From Acidimicrobiia bacterium (GTDB lineage Bacteria > Actinomycetota > Acidimicrobiia > Acidimicrobiales > Iamiaceae): 10,491 bases of DNA. Shown piece by piece: positions 1-6,097 of the stretch (its first letter is position 1; each line of letters begins with the position of its first letter). Location: the NCBI GenBank assembly GCA_019247975.1, contig JAFBAD010000110.1:1-10491 (forward strand), given 5' to 3'. The notes beneath the pieces were generated by a model that made no database searches, was not told where the DNA came from, and was given only the letters and a program-made list of their open reading frames with translations. A program made the position numbers and the translations under genes.

Positions 1-195
1 ATCGGCGGTCCGATCGTCGGCTGGGTGTCCGACATCGGTGGTCCCCGTGCCGGTGTCGCCCTCGGTGGGATCGCTTGCCTGGCTGCGGCGGCATACGGCC
101 GCTACGCGATGCAGGACGTGCCTCGCAGGCGCCGGCCCGAGCCGCAGGTCGTCGAGGACCCGATGGCCGAAGAGCCGGTCGCACTCGCCGACTAA
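1..195 (+). CDS. MFS transporter, C-terminal fragment (5' end outside window)
   Basis: The frame is open from the first base and ends at TAA 193-195, giving 64 visible residues. The start, GGPIVGWVSDIGGPRAG, has the Gly-rich pattern followed by a short Asp/Arg loop (G-x3-G-W-x-S-D-x2-G-x-R) that is characteristic of inter-helix loops in Major Facilitator Superfamily permeases. A hydrophobic stretch (VALGGIACLAAAA) follows as the last membrane helix. The final 27 residues form a charged cytoplasmic tail rich in Arg, Pro and Glu. The substrate cannot be told from this fragment. The next gene starts only 10 nt downstream on the same strand, so the two are probably co-transcribed. The MFS call is fairly secure, but another polytopic transporter family is possible because most of the protein lies outside the window. 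Confidence 0.7.
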   Translation: MGGPIVGWVSDIGGPRAGVALGGIACLAAAAYGRYAMQDVPRRRRPEPQVVEDPMAEEPVALAD

Positions 196-205
196 CTTCC
201 GCGGC

Positions 206-520
206 GTGAGCTACCCGCCGCCACCGCCGCCCCCTCCGATGCAGGGCGGCTGGGCGACCGGTCCGCCACCGTTCCCGAAGCCGAGCAGCTACCTCCCGTG
301 GGCGATCGCGGCGACGGTGCTGTGCTGTCTGCCGGCTGGCATCCCCTCGATCGTGTTCGCTGCGCAGGTCGACGGGAAGTGGGCCCGTGGTGACTGGGAC
401 GGCGCCCTGCGCTCGTCCCGCCAGGCACGCACGTGGGCGATCGTGTCGGCCGTCGTCGGCCTCGTGTTCACGGTCGGCTACGTGATCGTGGTCGTCGCGG
501 CCGGCGCCTCCTCGAACTAG
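206..520 (+). CDS. CD225/dispanin-family small membrane protein
   Basis: This 104-residue protein starts at GTG 206, with an in-frame ATG at 239 as an alternative. The N-terminus is a Pro run (residues 4-11) and a Pro/Gly-rich tail to about residue 27. Two hydrophobic segments follow, about 29-53 and 77-99. Between them are the CD225 (interferon-induced transmembrane/dispanin) hallmarks: a Cys-Cys pair at 40-41, P-x-G-I, A-x-Q-V, then G-D at 62-63, a conserved Ala, a Ser, and an Ala before the second helix. The Pro-rich cytoplasmic head plus CD225 domain is the usual layout of actinobacterial members, whose function is mostly unknown; vertebrate relatives act on membrane curvature and fusion. 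I chose GTG 206 because it keeps the Pro-rich head and lies 10 nt after the upstream stop. No convincing ribosome binding site is visible, consistent with coupling to the upstream gene. The stop is shared with the convergent gene. Confidence 0.82.
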   Translation: MSYPPPPPPPPMQGGWATGPPPFPKPSSYLPWAIAATVLCCLPAGIPSIVFAAQVDGKWARGDWDGALRSSRQARTWAIVSAVVGLVFTVGYVIVVVAAGASSN

Positions 521-1635
521 TCGGTACCGAGGTCCTTCGGGAGGCCGAGGGAGCGCTCGGCGATGATGTTGCGCTGCACCTCGGACGTGCCGCCGCCGAT
601 GGTGAGCGCCGGCGCGAACAGGTAGCCGTAGCCCCACATGTCGTCGGCGGTGAGCATGCCGCCCGCGCCGGCGAGGTCCTTGGCCAGTGCCATCACGTGT
701 TGGCCGTGCTCGTCGGCCAGCGCCTTGCGGATCGAGGCCTCCGGCCCGGGCGGCTCGCCCTTGATCTGCGCGGTCACCGTGCGCAGGCGGATGAGTCGCA
801 GGATCTCGGCCTCGACGTGCAGCGCGGCGAGCCGCTGACGCAGCAGCGGATCCTCGACGCCGCCGTCCTTGCGGACGAGGTCGAGCAGGTCGCCCGCCGA
901 CGGGCCCATGCCCCAGAGCGCGCCGCCGCTCGACAGCGACACCCGCTCGTTGGCCAGCGTGACCTTGGCCAGTGCCCACCCCTGGTCGACCTGGCCCACG
1001 AGCATCTCCCCCGGCAACCGCACGTCGGTCAGGAAGACCTCGTTGAACATGTGGGCGCCGGTCATCTCGATGATCGGGCGGATCTCGATGCCCGGCGTGT
1101 CCATCGGGCAGACGAAGTAGGAGATGCCCTGCTGCTTGCCGACGCCTACCTCCAACGACGCGGCATTGGTGCGGGCGATGAGGATCCCGTACCTGGCGTG
1201 CTGCGCGAGCGACGTCCAGACCTTCTGGCCGTTGACCACCCACTCGTCGCCGTCGCGCTCGGCTCGCGTGGTCAGCGACGCGAGGTCCGAACCTGCACCC
1301 GGTTCGCTGAACAGCTGGCACCAGATGTCCTCGCCAGAGAGCAGACCGAACAGGTAGCGATCGCGCTGCTCCTGCGAGCCGGCGTGGAGGATCGTCGGGC
1401 CGGCCCAACCGATGCCGATCGGGTTGGACGGGCGGCTGAGGCCGGCCCGGCGCAGCTCGTCGTCGACCACCAGCTGGTGGATCGGATCGGCGTCGAGCCC
1501 CCACGGCTCCGGCCAGTGCGGCGCGACGTAGCCCGCCTCCGCCAGGGCCCGCCCGCTCGGCTCCGGGTGCTCCTCCAGCCACGTCCGCACCGCCACCCGG
1601 CGCGGGTCGTCCTCGGAAGGCATGTCGAAGTCCAT
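517..1635 (-). CDS. acyl-CoA dehydrogenase (FAD-dependent)
   Basis: The 372-residue protein is an acyl-CoA dehydrogenase, which oxidises an acyl-CoA to the 2,3-enoyl-CoA with FAD and passes electrons to ETF. Order of domains: N-terminal helical domain to about residue 104; flavin-contacting strand CQLFSEPGAGSDLAS (106-120) with WVVNGQKVWTS (132-142); middle beta domain to about 215; C-terminal helical domain ending in IGGGTSEVQRNIIAER (346-361). At the position of the MCAD catalytic Glu376 (E-G-T) there is Gly348, so the base must be elsewhere, come from a partner subunit, or be absent. This pattern is known in isovaleryl/long-chain types and in heteromeric actinobacterial steroid-type FadE pairs. 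I chose ATG 1635 because GGGAGG lies 11 nt upstream (minus strand); ATG 1623 is possible, and an in-frame upstream ATG at 1707 would add 24 Arg/Ser-rich residues with no domain. The substrate is unknown. Confidence 0.93.
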   Translation of the reverse strand: MDFDMPSEDDPRRVAVRTWLEEHPEPSGRALAEAGYVAPHWPEPWGLDADPIHQLVVDDELRRAGLSRPSNPIGIGWAGPTILHAGSQEQRDRYLFGLLSGEDIWCQLFSEPGAGSDLASLTTRAERDGDEWVVNGQKVWTSLAQHARYGILIARTNAASLEVGVGKQQGISYFVCPMDTPGIEIRPIIEMTGAHMFNEVFLTDVRLPGEMLVGQVDQGWALAKVTLANERVSLSSGGALWGMGPSAGDLLDLVRKDGGVEDPLLRQRLAALHVEAEILRLIRLRTVTAQIKGEPPGPEASIRKALADEHGQHVMALAKDLAGAGGMLTADDMWGYGYLFAPALTIGGGTSEVQRNIIAERSLGLPKDLGTD

Positions 1636-1646
1636 GCGGCATGATG

Positions 1647-1652
1647 CCTCCC
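1647..1652 (-). promoter_or_regulatory. ribosome binding site for the acyl-CoA dehydrogenase
   Basis: GGGAGG on the minus strand lies 11 nt before ATG 1635. The spacing is slightly long but supports this start over the longer open frame. An ATG at 1640-1642, in another frame, falls between them and leads nowhere useful. Confidence 0.5.
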
Positions 1653-1732
1653 GCTCCCCCGCCGTTCCGTGTACGGATCCGACCCGCCGCGGGGGTGATC
1701 GGTGCACAGAACCGCCGGGGGCCGCAGTCGGG

Positions 1733-1738
1733 TAGAAG
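1733..1738 (+). promoter_or_regulatory. candidate -10 element for a leaderless small-gene/metG transcript
   Basis: TAGAAG lies 7 nt before ATG 1746, the distance expected when transcription begins at the start codon itself, and no Shine-Dalgarno sequence precedes that ATG. The last hexamer base is G rather than T and no good -35 is visible, so the call is weak. The 110-bp gap 1636-1745 is divergent and must hold promoters for both sides; I see no other convincing element in it. Confidence 0.3.
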
Positions 1739-1745
1739 TGGCGCC

Positions 1746-2003
1746 ATGGCGTTCTCGTTCAAGCAGCTGAAGGCCTATGCCACCAGCCCGCAGGGGAAGA
1801 AGCTGATCGCCCAGGCGAGGAAGCTGGACACCCCGCAGAACCGGGAGAAGGCCAAGGAGCTCCTCGACGACGTGCGGAAGAAGGCCGGGCCGGCCGCCAA
1901 GTCGGCGGCGCAGAAGGCCGGCCCCGCAGCGAAGAGCGCAGCGAAGAAGGTGGCCGAGCGCAAGAAGCCGAAACCACCCGGGGGAGTTGCGCCACCCCCG
2001 TAA
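1746..2003 (+). CDS. small Lys/Ala/Pro-rich basic protein, function unknown
   Basis: The predicted product has 85 residues starting at ATG 1746. I do not recognise a named family. The N-terminal half (about 1-46) looks like a compact charged helical region with SPQGKKL (14-20) and DTPQNREKAKELL (28-40). The C-terminal half is a flexible basic tail: two perfect copies of an 11-residue unit (45-55 and 56-66), then a Lys-rich stretch and a Pro-rich end. The composition resembles histone H1-like or nucleoid-associated tails, which would fit nucleic-acid or ribosome binding, but that is inference from composition only. No signal peptide or membrane segment is seen. The gene ends 10 nt before metG and very likely shares its transcript. 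ATG 1746 is preferred over an in-frame upstream ATG at 1641, which would add 35 Arg/Pro-rich residues overlapping the divergent promoter region. Confidence 0.72.
   Translation: MAFSFKQLKAYATSPQGKKLIAQARKLDTPQNREKAKELLDDVRKKAGPAAKSAAQKAGPAAKSAAKKVAERKKPKPPGGVAPPP
1878..1943 (+). repeat. tandem 33-bp coding repeat (two 11-residue units)
   Basis: Units 1878-1910 and 1911-1943 encode KKAGPAAKSAA and QKAGPAAKSAA. The amino acids match at 10 of 11 positions, while the DNA differs at several third-codon positions and at a Ser codon switched from TCG to AGC. The protein repeat is therefore kept although the nucleotides have drifted. Confidence 0.9.
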
Positions 2004-2013
2004 CCTCGGACGG

Positions 2014-3660
2014 ATGGAGCCCCGCCCGATCCTGGTCGCCGTCGCGTGGCCGTACGCGAACGGGCTGCAGCACCTCGGCCACATCGGTGGCGCCTACCTG
2101 CCGGCCGACATCTTCGCCCGCTACCACCGCGCTCGAGGCAACGACGTCTTGATGGTGTCGGGTAGCGACGCGCACGGCACGCCGATCACGGTGCGCGCCG
2201 ACCAGGAGGGCGTCGACCCGATCGACATCGTGAACCGCTACCACCCGGAGTTCCTCCGGCAGTGGGACACGCTCGGGATCTCGTTCGATCTGTTCACGAC
2301 GACGATGACCGAGAACCACCACGACGTGACCCGGTCGATCTTCAACCGCCTGCGCGAGCGGGGCTACATCGACCTCCGCACCACCGAGCAGATGTACGAC
2401 CCGGAGGCCGAGCGGTTCCTCCCCGACCGCTACGTGGAGGGCACCTGCCCCCACTGCGGCTACCCGCGCGCCCGCGGTGACCAGTGCGAGAACTGCGGCC
2501 GCACGCTCGACCCGATCGACCTGATCAACCCGGTGAGCCGGGTCAGCGGAGCCACGCCCGTCCTGCGGGAGACCGAGCACTTCTTCCTGCTGCTGTCGAA
2601 GCTCGAGCCCGAGCTGCTGGCCTGGCTCGAGAGCCGGGAGGGCTGGCGCCGCCACGTCATCAACTGGTCGCTGCAGTTCGTGAAGGACGGCCTGCACGAC
2701 CGAGCCATCACCCGCGACCTCACGTGGGGTGTGCGCCTCCCCGACGACGAGCTCGGCGAGGGCAAGCGCATCTACGTCTGGTTCGACGCGGTCATCGGCT
2801 ACCTCTCGGCCAGCATCGAGTGGGCGCAGCGCTCGGGTGACCCGGAGGCGTGGCGCCGCTGGTGGGAGGGCCCCGAGCCCGAGTCGTACTACTTCGTGGG
2901 GAAGGACAACATCCCGTTCCACACGGTCATCTGGCCGGCGATCCTGCTCGGCCACGGCGATCTCGACCTGCCCACCAACGTCCCCGCCAACCAGTACGTC
3001 ACGTTCAAGGGCGAGAAGGCGTCGAAGTCGGCCGGTGTGGGCCGCAGCGTCCTCGAGTACCTGGAGGTCGTCCAGCCCGACGCGCTCCGCTACGCGCTCG
3101 CCTCGGTCCTGCCCGAGCAGAACGACACCGAGCTCACCGACGACGAGATCGTCCGCCGCGTGAACGACGAGCTCGTCGCGGTGTGGGGCAACCTCGTCAA
3201 CCGGGTGCTGTCGATGATCGGCCGCAACTTCGACGGCGTGGTGCCCGAGCCTGCCGACCCGCAAGCGGCGGACACCGAGCTCGTGGCGACGGTCGACCGC
3301 GCCCTCGACGAGGTGGCCGCGTCGATCGAGGCGGTCGAGCTGCGGGCCGCGCTGCGCGCCGCGATGAGCGCTGCGCAGGCTGCCAACGCGTACCTGTCGG
3401 ACAACGAGCCGTGGAAGGTCGTGAAGAACGACCCGGCGCGCGCGGGCACCGTCCTGCACCACGCGCTGCAGGCGGTGGCCGGCGTCAACGTCGCGCTGTC
3501 GCCCTACATCCCGTTCGCCTCGGCATCAGTGGCCGAGGCCCTCGGCGTGCCGTCCGGCGAGGGGTGGGCCCGCACCGAGATCCCGGCCGGGCGCCGCCTC
3601 GGCGCGCTCGCGCCCCTGTTCTCGAAGCTGGACTCGCCCCTCTTCGGCGACGACACCTGA
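2014..3660 (+). CDS. metG: methionyl-tRNA synthetase
   Basis: The 548-residue enzyme charges tRNA-Met with methionine in the cytoplasm. The class I Rossmann core begins at residue 6 with VAVAWPYANG and HLGH (20-23, the HIGH signature). The connective domain holds one Cys4 zinc knuckle: C145-x2-C148-x9-C158-x2-C161, followed by the family motif VSGATPV (177-183). YVWFDAVIGY (254-263) and YYFVGKDN are further MetRS signatures. The ATP-site KMSKS loop reads KASKS (335-339). The anticodon-binding helical domain includes WGNLVNRVL and NEPWKVVKND near the C-terminus. There is no C-terminal tRNA-binding (EMAP-like) domain, as in many shorter bacterial MetRS. I chose ATG 2014 because it sits just before the conserved core; an upstream in-frame ATG at 1987 would overlap the previous gene. 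The gene follows the small basic-protein gene by 10 nt and overlaps the permease start, suggesting one operon. Confidence 0.97.
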   Translation: MEPRPILVAVAWPYANGLQHLGHIGGAYLPADIFARYHRARGNDVLMVSGSDAHGTPITVRADQEGVDPIDIVNRYHPEFLRQWDTLGISFDLFTTTMTENHHDVTRSIFNRLRERGYIDLRTTEQMYDPEAERFLPDRYVEGTCPHCGYPRARGDQCENCGRTLDPIDLINPVSRVSGATPVLRETEHFFLLLSKLEPELLAWLESREGWRRHVINWSLQFVKDGLHDRAITRDLTWGVRLPDDELGEGKRIYVWFDAVIGYLSASIEWAQRSGDPEAWRRWWEGPEPESYYFVGKDNIPFHTVIWPAILLGHGDLDLPTNVPANQYVTFKGEKASKSAGVGRSVLEYLEVVQPDALRYALASVLPEQNDTELTDDEIVRRVNDELVAVWGNLVNRVLSMIGRNFDGVVPEPADPQAADTELVATVDRALDEVAASIEAVELRAALRAAMSAAQAANAYLSDNEPWKVVKNDPARAGTVLHHALQAVAGVNVALSPYIPFASASVAEALGVPSGEGWARTEIPAGRRLGALAPLFSKLDSPLFGDDT

Positions 3661-4385
3661 GCGCCTGGGTCGTCGCCGGCATCGGCGTCATCGTCTTCGG
3701 CGCCGCGGTCACCCAGCAGCTCTCCGGCTTCGGCTTCTCGCTGCTGGCGGTGCCGTTGATGTCGATCATGGTCGGACCGAAGGACGCCGTCGCGCTGGCC
3801 ATGGTGGCCGGCGCGACGGCCAGCGGGTTCATGGCCATACGGCTGCGGCGGCTGGCCAGCCGGCCCACGCTCGGGCGGCTGCTCGCCGGCGCGGTCCTCG
3901 GCATGCCGATCGGCGTCGTCGTGCTGCGCGGGCTGCCGGAGGAGCCGCTGCAGATCGTGCTGGCGGTCGTGGTGCTGGCGATGGTCGTGGTCCTGGCCGC
4001 CGGGTTCCGGTTCGGCACCGACCGGCCGGGCACCGAGGTGGTGGCCGGGTTCACCTCCGGCGTGCTCAACACGAGCATCGGCACCGCCGGGCCGCCGGTC
4101 GTGCTCACGCTGCAGGCCGGGGCCATGCCGCAGCACACGTTCCGGGCCACCACGGTGGCGTTCTTCGCCTGCTGCAACCTGGTCGGGGTGCCGCTGGTGG
4201 TGGCGTCGGGTGTGGTCACGGCCTCGACGTGGAAGGCGTCGATCGTGGCCGTCCCGTGCGTGCTGGCCGGCAACGCTCTGGGCGCCCGGCTGGCCCCGAA
4301 GGTCGGGCCGGAGCGCTTCCGATCCCTGGTCCTGGGCCTGCTGGTCGTCGCCGCCGTGGGCGCCCTGATCGCGGCGCTGACCTAG
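3657..4385 (+). CDS. TauE/SafE-family permease, probable CTG start
   Basis: This is a polytopic membrane protein of about 242 residues in the TauE/SafE (sulfite exporter/sulfonate-related) family; the substrate is not predictable. It shows the family's two related half-motifs: QLSGFGFSLLAVPLM (21-35) and GFTSGVLNTSIGTAGPPVVL (131-150). About eight hydrophobic segments are visible, roughly at 4-20, 28-60, 72-92, 97-117, 126-150, 164-186, 194-212 and 224-241. No ATG, GTG or TTG lies where the first helix should begin. CTG 3657 is placed exactly right and forms a CTGA overlap with the metG stop, so I infer translational coupling. GTG 3564 would prepend 31 Arg/Pro-rich residues, and GTG 3750 would delete the first family motif. 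It most likely belongs to the metG operon. The family call is confident; the start is not. Confidence 0.85.
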   Translation: MSAWVVAGIGVIVFGAAVTQQLSGFGFSLLAVPLMSIMVGPKDAVALAMVAGATASGFMAIRLRRLASRPTLGRLLAGAVLGMPIGVVVLRGLPEEPLQIVLAVVVLAMVVVLAAGFRFGTDRPGTEVVAGFTSGVLNTSIGTAGPPVVLTLQAGAMPQHTFRATTVAFFACCNLVGVPLVVASGVVTASTWKASIVAVPCVLAGNALGARLAPKVGPERFRSLVLGLLVVAAVGALIAALT

Positions 4386-4390
4386 CCCCG

Positions 4391-4396
4391 TACACT
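4391..4396 (+). promoter_or_regulatory. candidate -10 element for the acyl-CoA ligase gene
   Basis: TACACT matches the actinobacterial TAnnnT -10 pattern and sits in the 50-bp gap after the permease stop. A start site about 7 nt downstream would give a leader of roughly 33 nt that contains a good ribosome binding site. No clear -35 is visible upstream, and read-through from metG is also possible. Confidence 0.4.
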
Positions 4397-4423
4397 CGAC
4401 CCTCCGCAAGCAGCAGTCGAGCC

Positions 4424-4429
4424 AGGGGG
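4424..4429 (+). promoter_or_regulatory. ribosome binding site fixing the acyl-CoA ligase start
   Basis: AGGGGG lies 6 nt before ATG 4436. This decides against the much longer open frame that begins inside the permease gene. Confidence 0.6.
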
Positions 4430-4435
4430 CCGTGC

Positions 4436-6052
4436 ATGTCGGGTTGGAACTTCGCCGAGGTCTGGGAGACCGTCGCCGAGCTCATCCCCGACGCGCAGGC
4501 GCAGGTGCACGGCGACCGCCGCACCACCTGGCGCGACTTCGACGAGCGGGCGAACGGCGTCGCGAACACGCTCCTGCAGGGCGGCCTGGTCGAGAACGAC
4601 AAGGTCGCGCAGTACCTCTACAACGGGCCCGAGTACCTCGAGTCGGTCTTCGGCACGTGGAAGGCCGGCGGCGCGCCGGTCAACACGAACTACCGCTACG
4701 CGGACGACGAGCTCGTCTACCTGTGGGACAACGCGGACGCAGTCGCGGTCGTCTTCCACGGCACGTTCACGCCGACGATCGAGCGCATCCGCAACCGCGT
4801 CGACCGCGTGCGCATCTGGCTCTGGGTCGACGACGGTTCCGAGCCGTGCCCCACGTGGGCGGTCCCGTACGAGGAAGCGGCCACGTCGCACCCCGAGCGG
4901 GTCGTGCCCGAGTGGGGCCGCAGCGGCGACCACCTCTACATGCTCTACACGGGCGGCACCACCGGCATGCCGAAGGGCGTGATGTGGCGGCAGGACGACC
5001 TGTTCCGCAACATCGTCGGCGCCGGCTTCGACGCGCGGGTGCGCGACGGCGTGGACATGGACATCATCCGCGAGCGGGTGCAGGGCCCCGGCGCGGTCGG
5101 CCTCCCGGCCTGTCCCCTCATGCACGGCACCGGCTGCTTCACGCAGCTCATCGTCCTGTCGGGCGGCGGCAGCTGCGTCACGCTCGAGAGCCGCAACCTC
5201 GACATCGAGGAGATGCTCGACACGATCGAGCGCGAGAAGGTCAACGCGATCGCGATCGTCGGTGACGCGTTCGGCAAGCCGATCCTGCGGGCACTCGACG
5301 CGGCGCCGGACCGCTGGGACCTCTCCAGCCTCTTCATGATCACGTCGTCGGGCGTGATGTTCAGCGAGCCGACCAAGCAGGGCCTGATCCGCCACATCCC
5401 GACCACGATGATCGTCGACGCGTTCTCCTCGTCCGAGGCGGTCGGCATGGGCCAGTCGGTGTCGAGCGCGGGCGGCACCGCCACCACCGCGAAGTTCACC
5501 GTCGGCGAGAACACCCGCGTGATCGACGAGTCGGGCAACGACGTGAAGCCCGGTTCGGGTGAGATCGGCCGCGTCGCGGTCGGCGGCTACCAGCCCATCG
5601 GGTACTACAAGGACGAGGCGAAGTCGGCGGCCACGTTCCTCGAGATCGACGGTCGCCGGTACTCCGTGCCGGGCGACTTCGCGCAGGTCGAGGAGGACGG
5701 GTCGATCACGCTGCTCGGCCGCGGGTCGGTGTGCATCAACACCGGCGGCGAGAAGGTCTTCCCCGAGGAGGTCGAGGAGGTCCTGAAGACCCACGAGTCG
5801 GTCCTCGACGCGGTCGCGGTGGGGGTCCCCGACGAGAAGTTCGGCGAGGCGATCACCGCGATGGTCGAGCTGCAGCCGGGAGCGCAGCTCGACGAGGCGT
5901 CGGTCGTGAACCACGTGAAGTCGAAGCTCGCGTCGTACAAGGCCCCCAAGCGGGTGCTCCAGGTGCCGACGATCGGTCGCGCCCCCAACGGCAAGGTCGA
6001 CTACAAGCGCCTCAAGCAGGAGGCCTACACCGCCCTCGGCATCGAGAGCTGA
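4436..6052 (+). CDS. acyl-CoA ligase (ANL superfamily, FadD19-like)
   Basis: The 538-residue cytoplasmic enzyme activates a carboxylic acid through an acyl-adenylate to its CoA thioester. It has the full set of ANL motifs: phosphate-binding loop YTGGTTGMPKG (171-181) followed by VMWRQDD, A5 motif DAFSSSEAVGMG (328-339), A7 with PGDFA (412-416, Asp414 expected to contact the ribose), the hinge and A8 region GRGSVCINTGGEKVFPEEVE (428-447), and catalytic Lys520 in APNGKVD. GGTTGMPKGVMW plus the start WNFAEVWE resembles the actinobacterial FadD19 group, which in mycobacteria activates steroid side-chain acids. I infer that resemblance from memory of the family and do not assign the substrate. The acyl-CoA dehydrogenase 2.8 kb away on the other strand could act in the same catabolic route. 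The gene ends directly at a strong hairpin. Confidence 0.95.
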   Translation: MSGWNFAEVWETVAELIPDAQAQVHGDRRTTWRDFDERANGVANTLLQGGLVENDKVAQYLYNGPEYLESVFGTWKAGGAPVNTNYRYADDELVYLWDNADAVAVVFHGTFTPTIERIRNRVDRVRIWLWVDDGSEPCPTWAVPYEEAATSHPERVVPEWGRSGDHLYMLYTGGTTGMPKGVMWRQDDLFRNIVGAGFDARVRDGVDMDIIRERVQGPGAVGLPACPLMHGTGCFTQLIVLSGGGSCVTLESRNLDIEEMLDTIEREKVNAIAIVGDAFGKPILRALDAAPDRWDLSSLFMITSSGVMFSEPTKQGLIRHIPTTMIVDAFSSSEAVGMGQSVSSAGGTATTAKFTVGENTRVIDESGNDVKPGSGEIGRVAVGGYQPIGYYKDEAKSAATFLEIDGRRYSVPGDFAQVEEDGSITLLGRGSVCINTGGEKVFPEEVEEVLKTHESVLDAVAVGVPDEKFGEAITAMVELQPGAQLDEASVVNHVKSKLASYKAPKRVLQVPTIGRAPNGKVDYKRLKQEAYTALGIES

Positions 6053-6097
6053 ACTGAAGGACCGGCCTGGTCGCCATGACCAGGCCCGTCCTTCAGT
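6053..6097. terminator. bidirectional terminator hairpin between the ligase gene and rsgA
   Basis: The arms 6053-6072 and 6078-6097 are 20 bases each and pair at 19 of 20 positions; the only mismatch is C6063 against C6087. The loop is GCCAT (6073-6077). The stem starts at the base after the ligase stop codon, and the rsgA stop (6093-6095, minus strand) lies inside the other arm. The near-perfect symmetry allows it to end transcription from both convergent genes. There is no T-run, as is usual for high-GC actinobacterial terminators. Confidence 0.85.

Noticed and set aside
433..1644. Long plus-strand open frame opposite the acyl-CoA dehydrogenase
   Set aside because: The product is Arg/Ala/His-rich low-complexity sequence with no domain; it mirrors the third-codon GC bias of the minus-strand gene.
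1661..1680. Imperfect palindrome around CCGTGTACGG in the dehydrogenase/small-gene gap
   Set aside because: Only 4-bp arms; not distinguishable from chance.
1759..3462. 567-codon minus-strand open frame opposite metG
   Set aside because: It is antisense to a clear MetRS with intact motifs, its translation has no recognisable fold, and such shadows are expected in GC-rich DNA.
4382..5914. 510-codon minus-strand open frame opposite the acyl-CoA ligase
   Set aside because: Arg/Asp/Val-rich shadow of a gene with every expected ANL motif; no start or family support.
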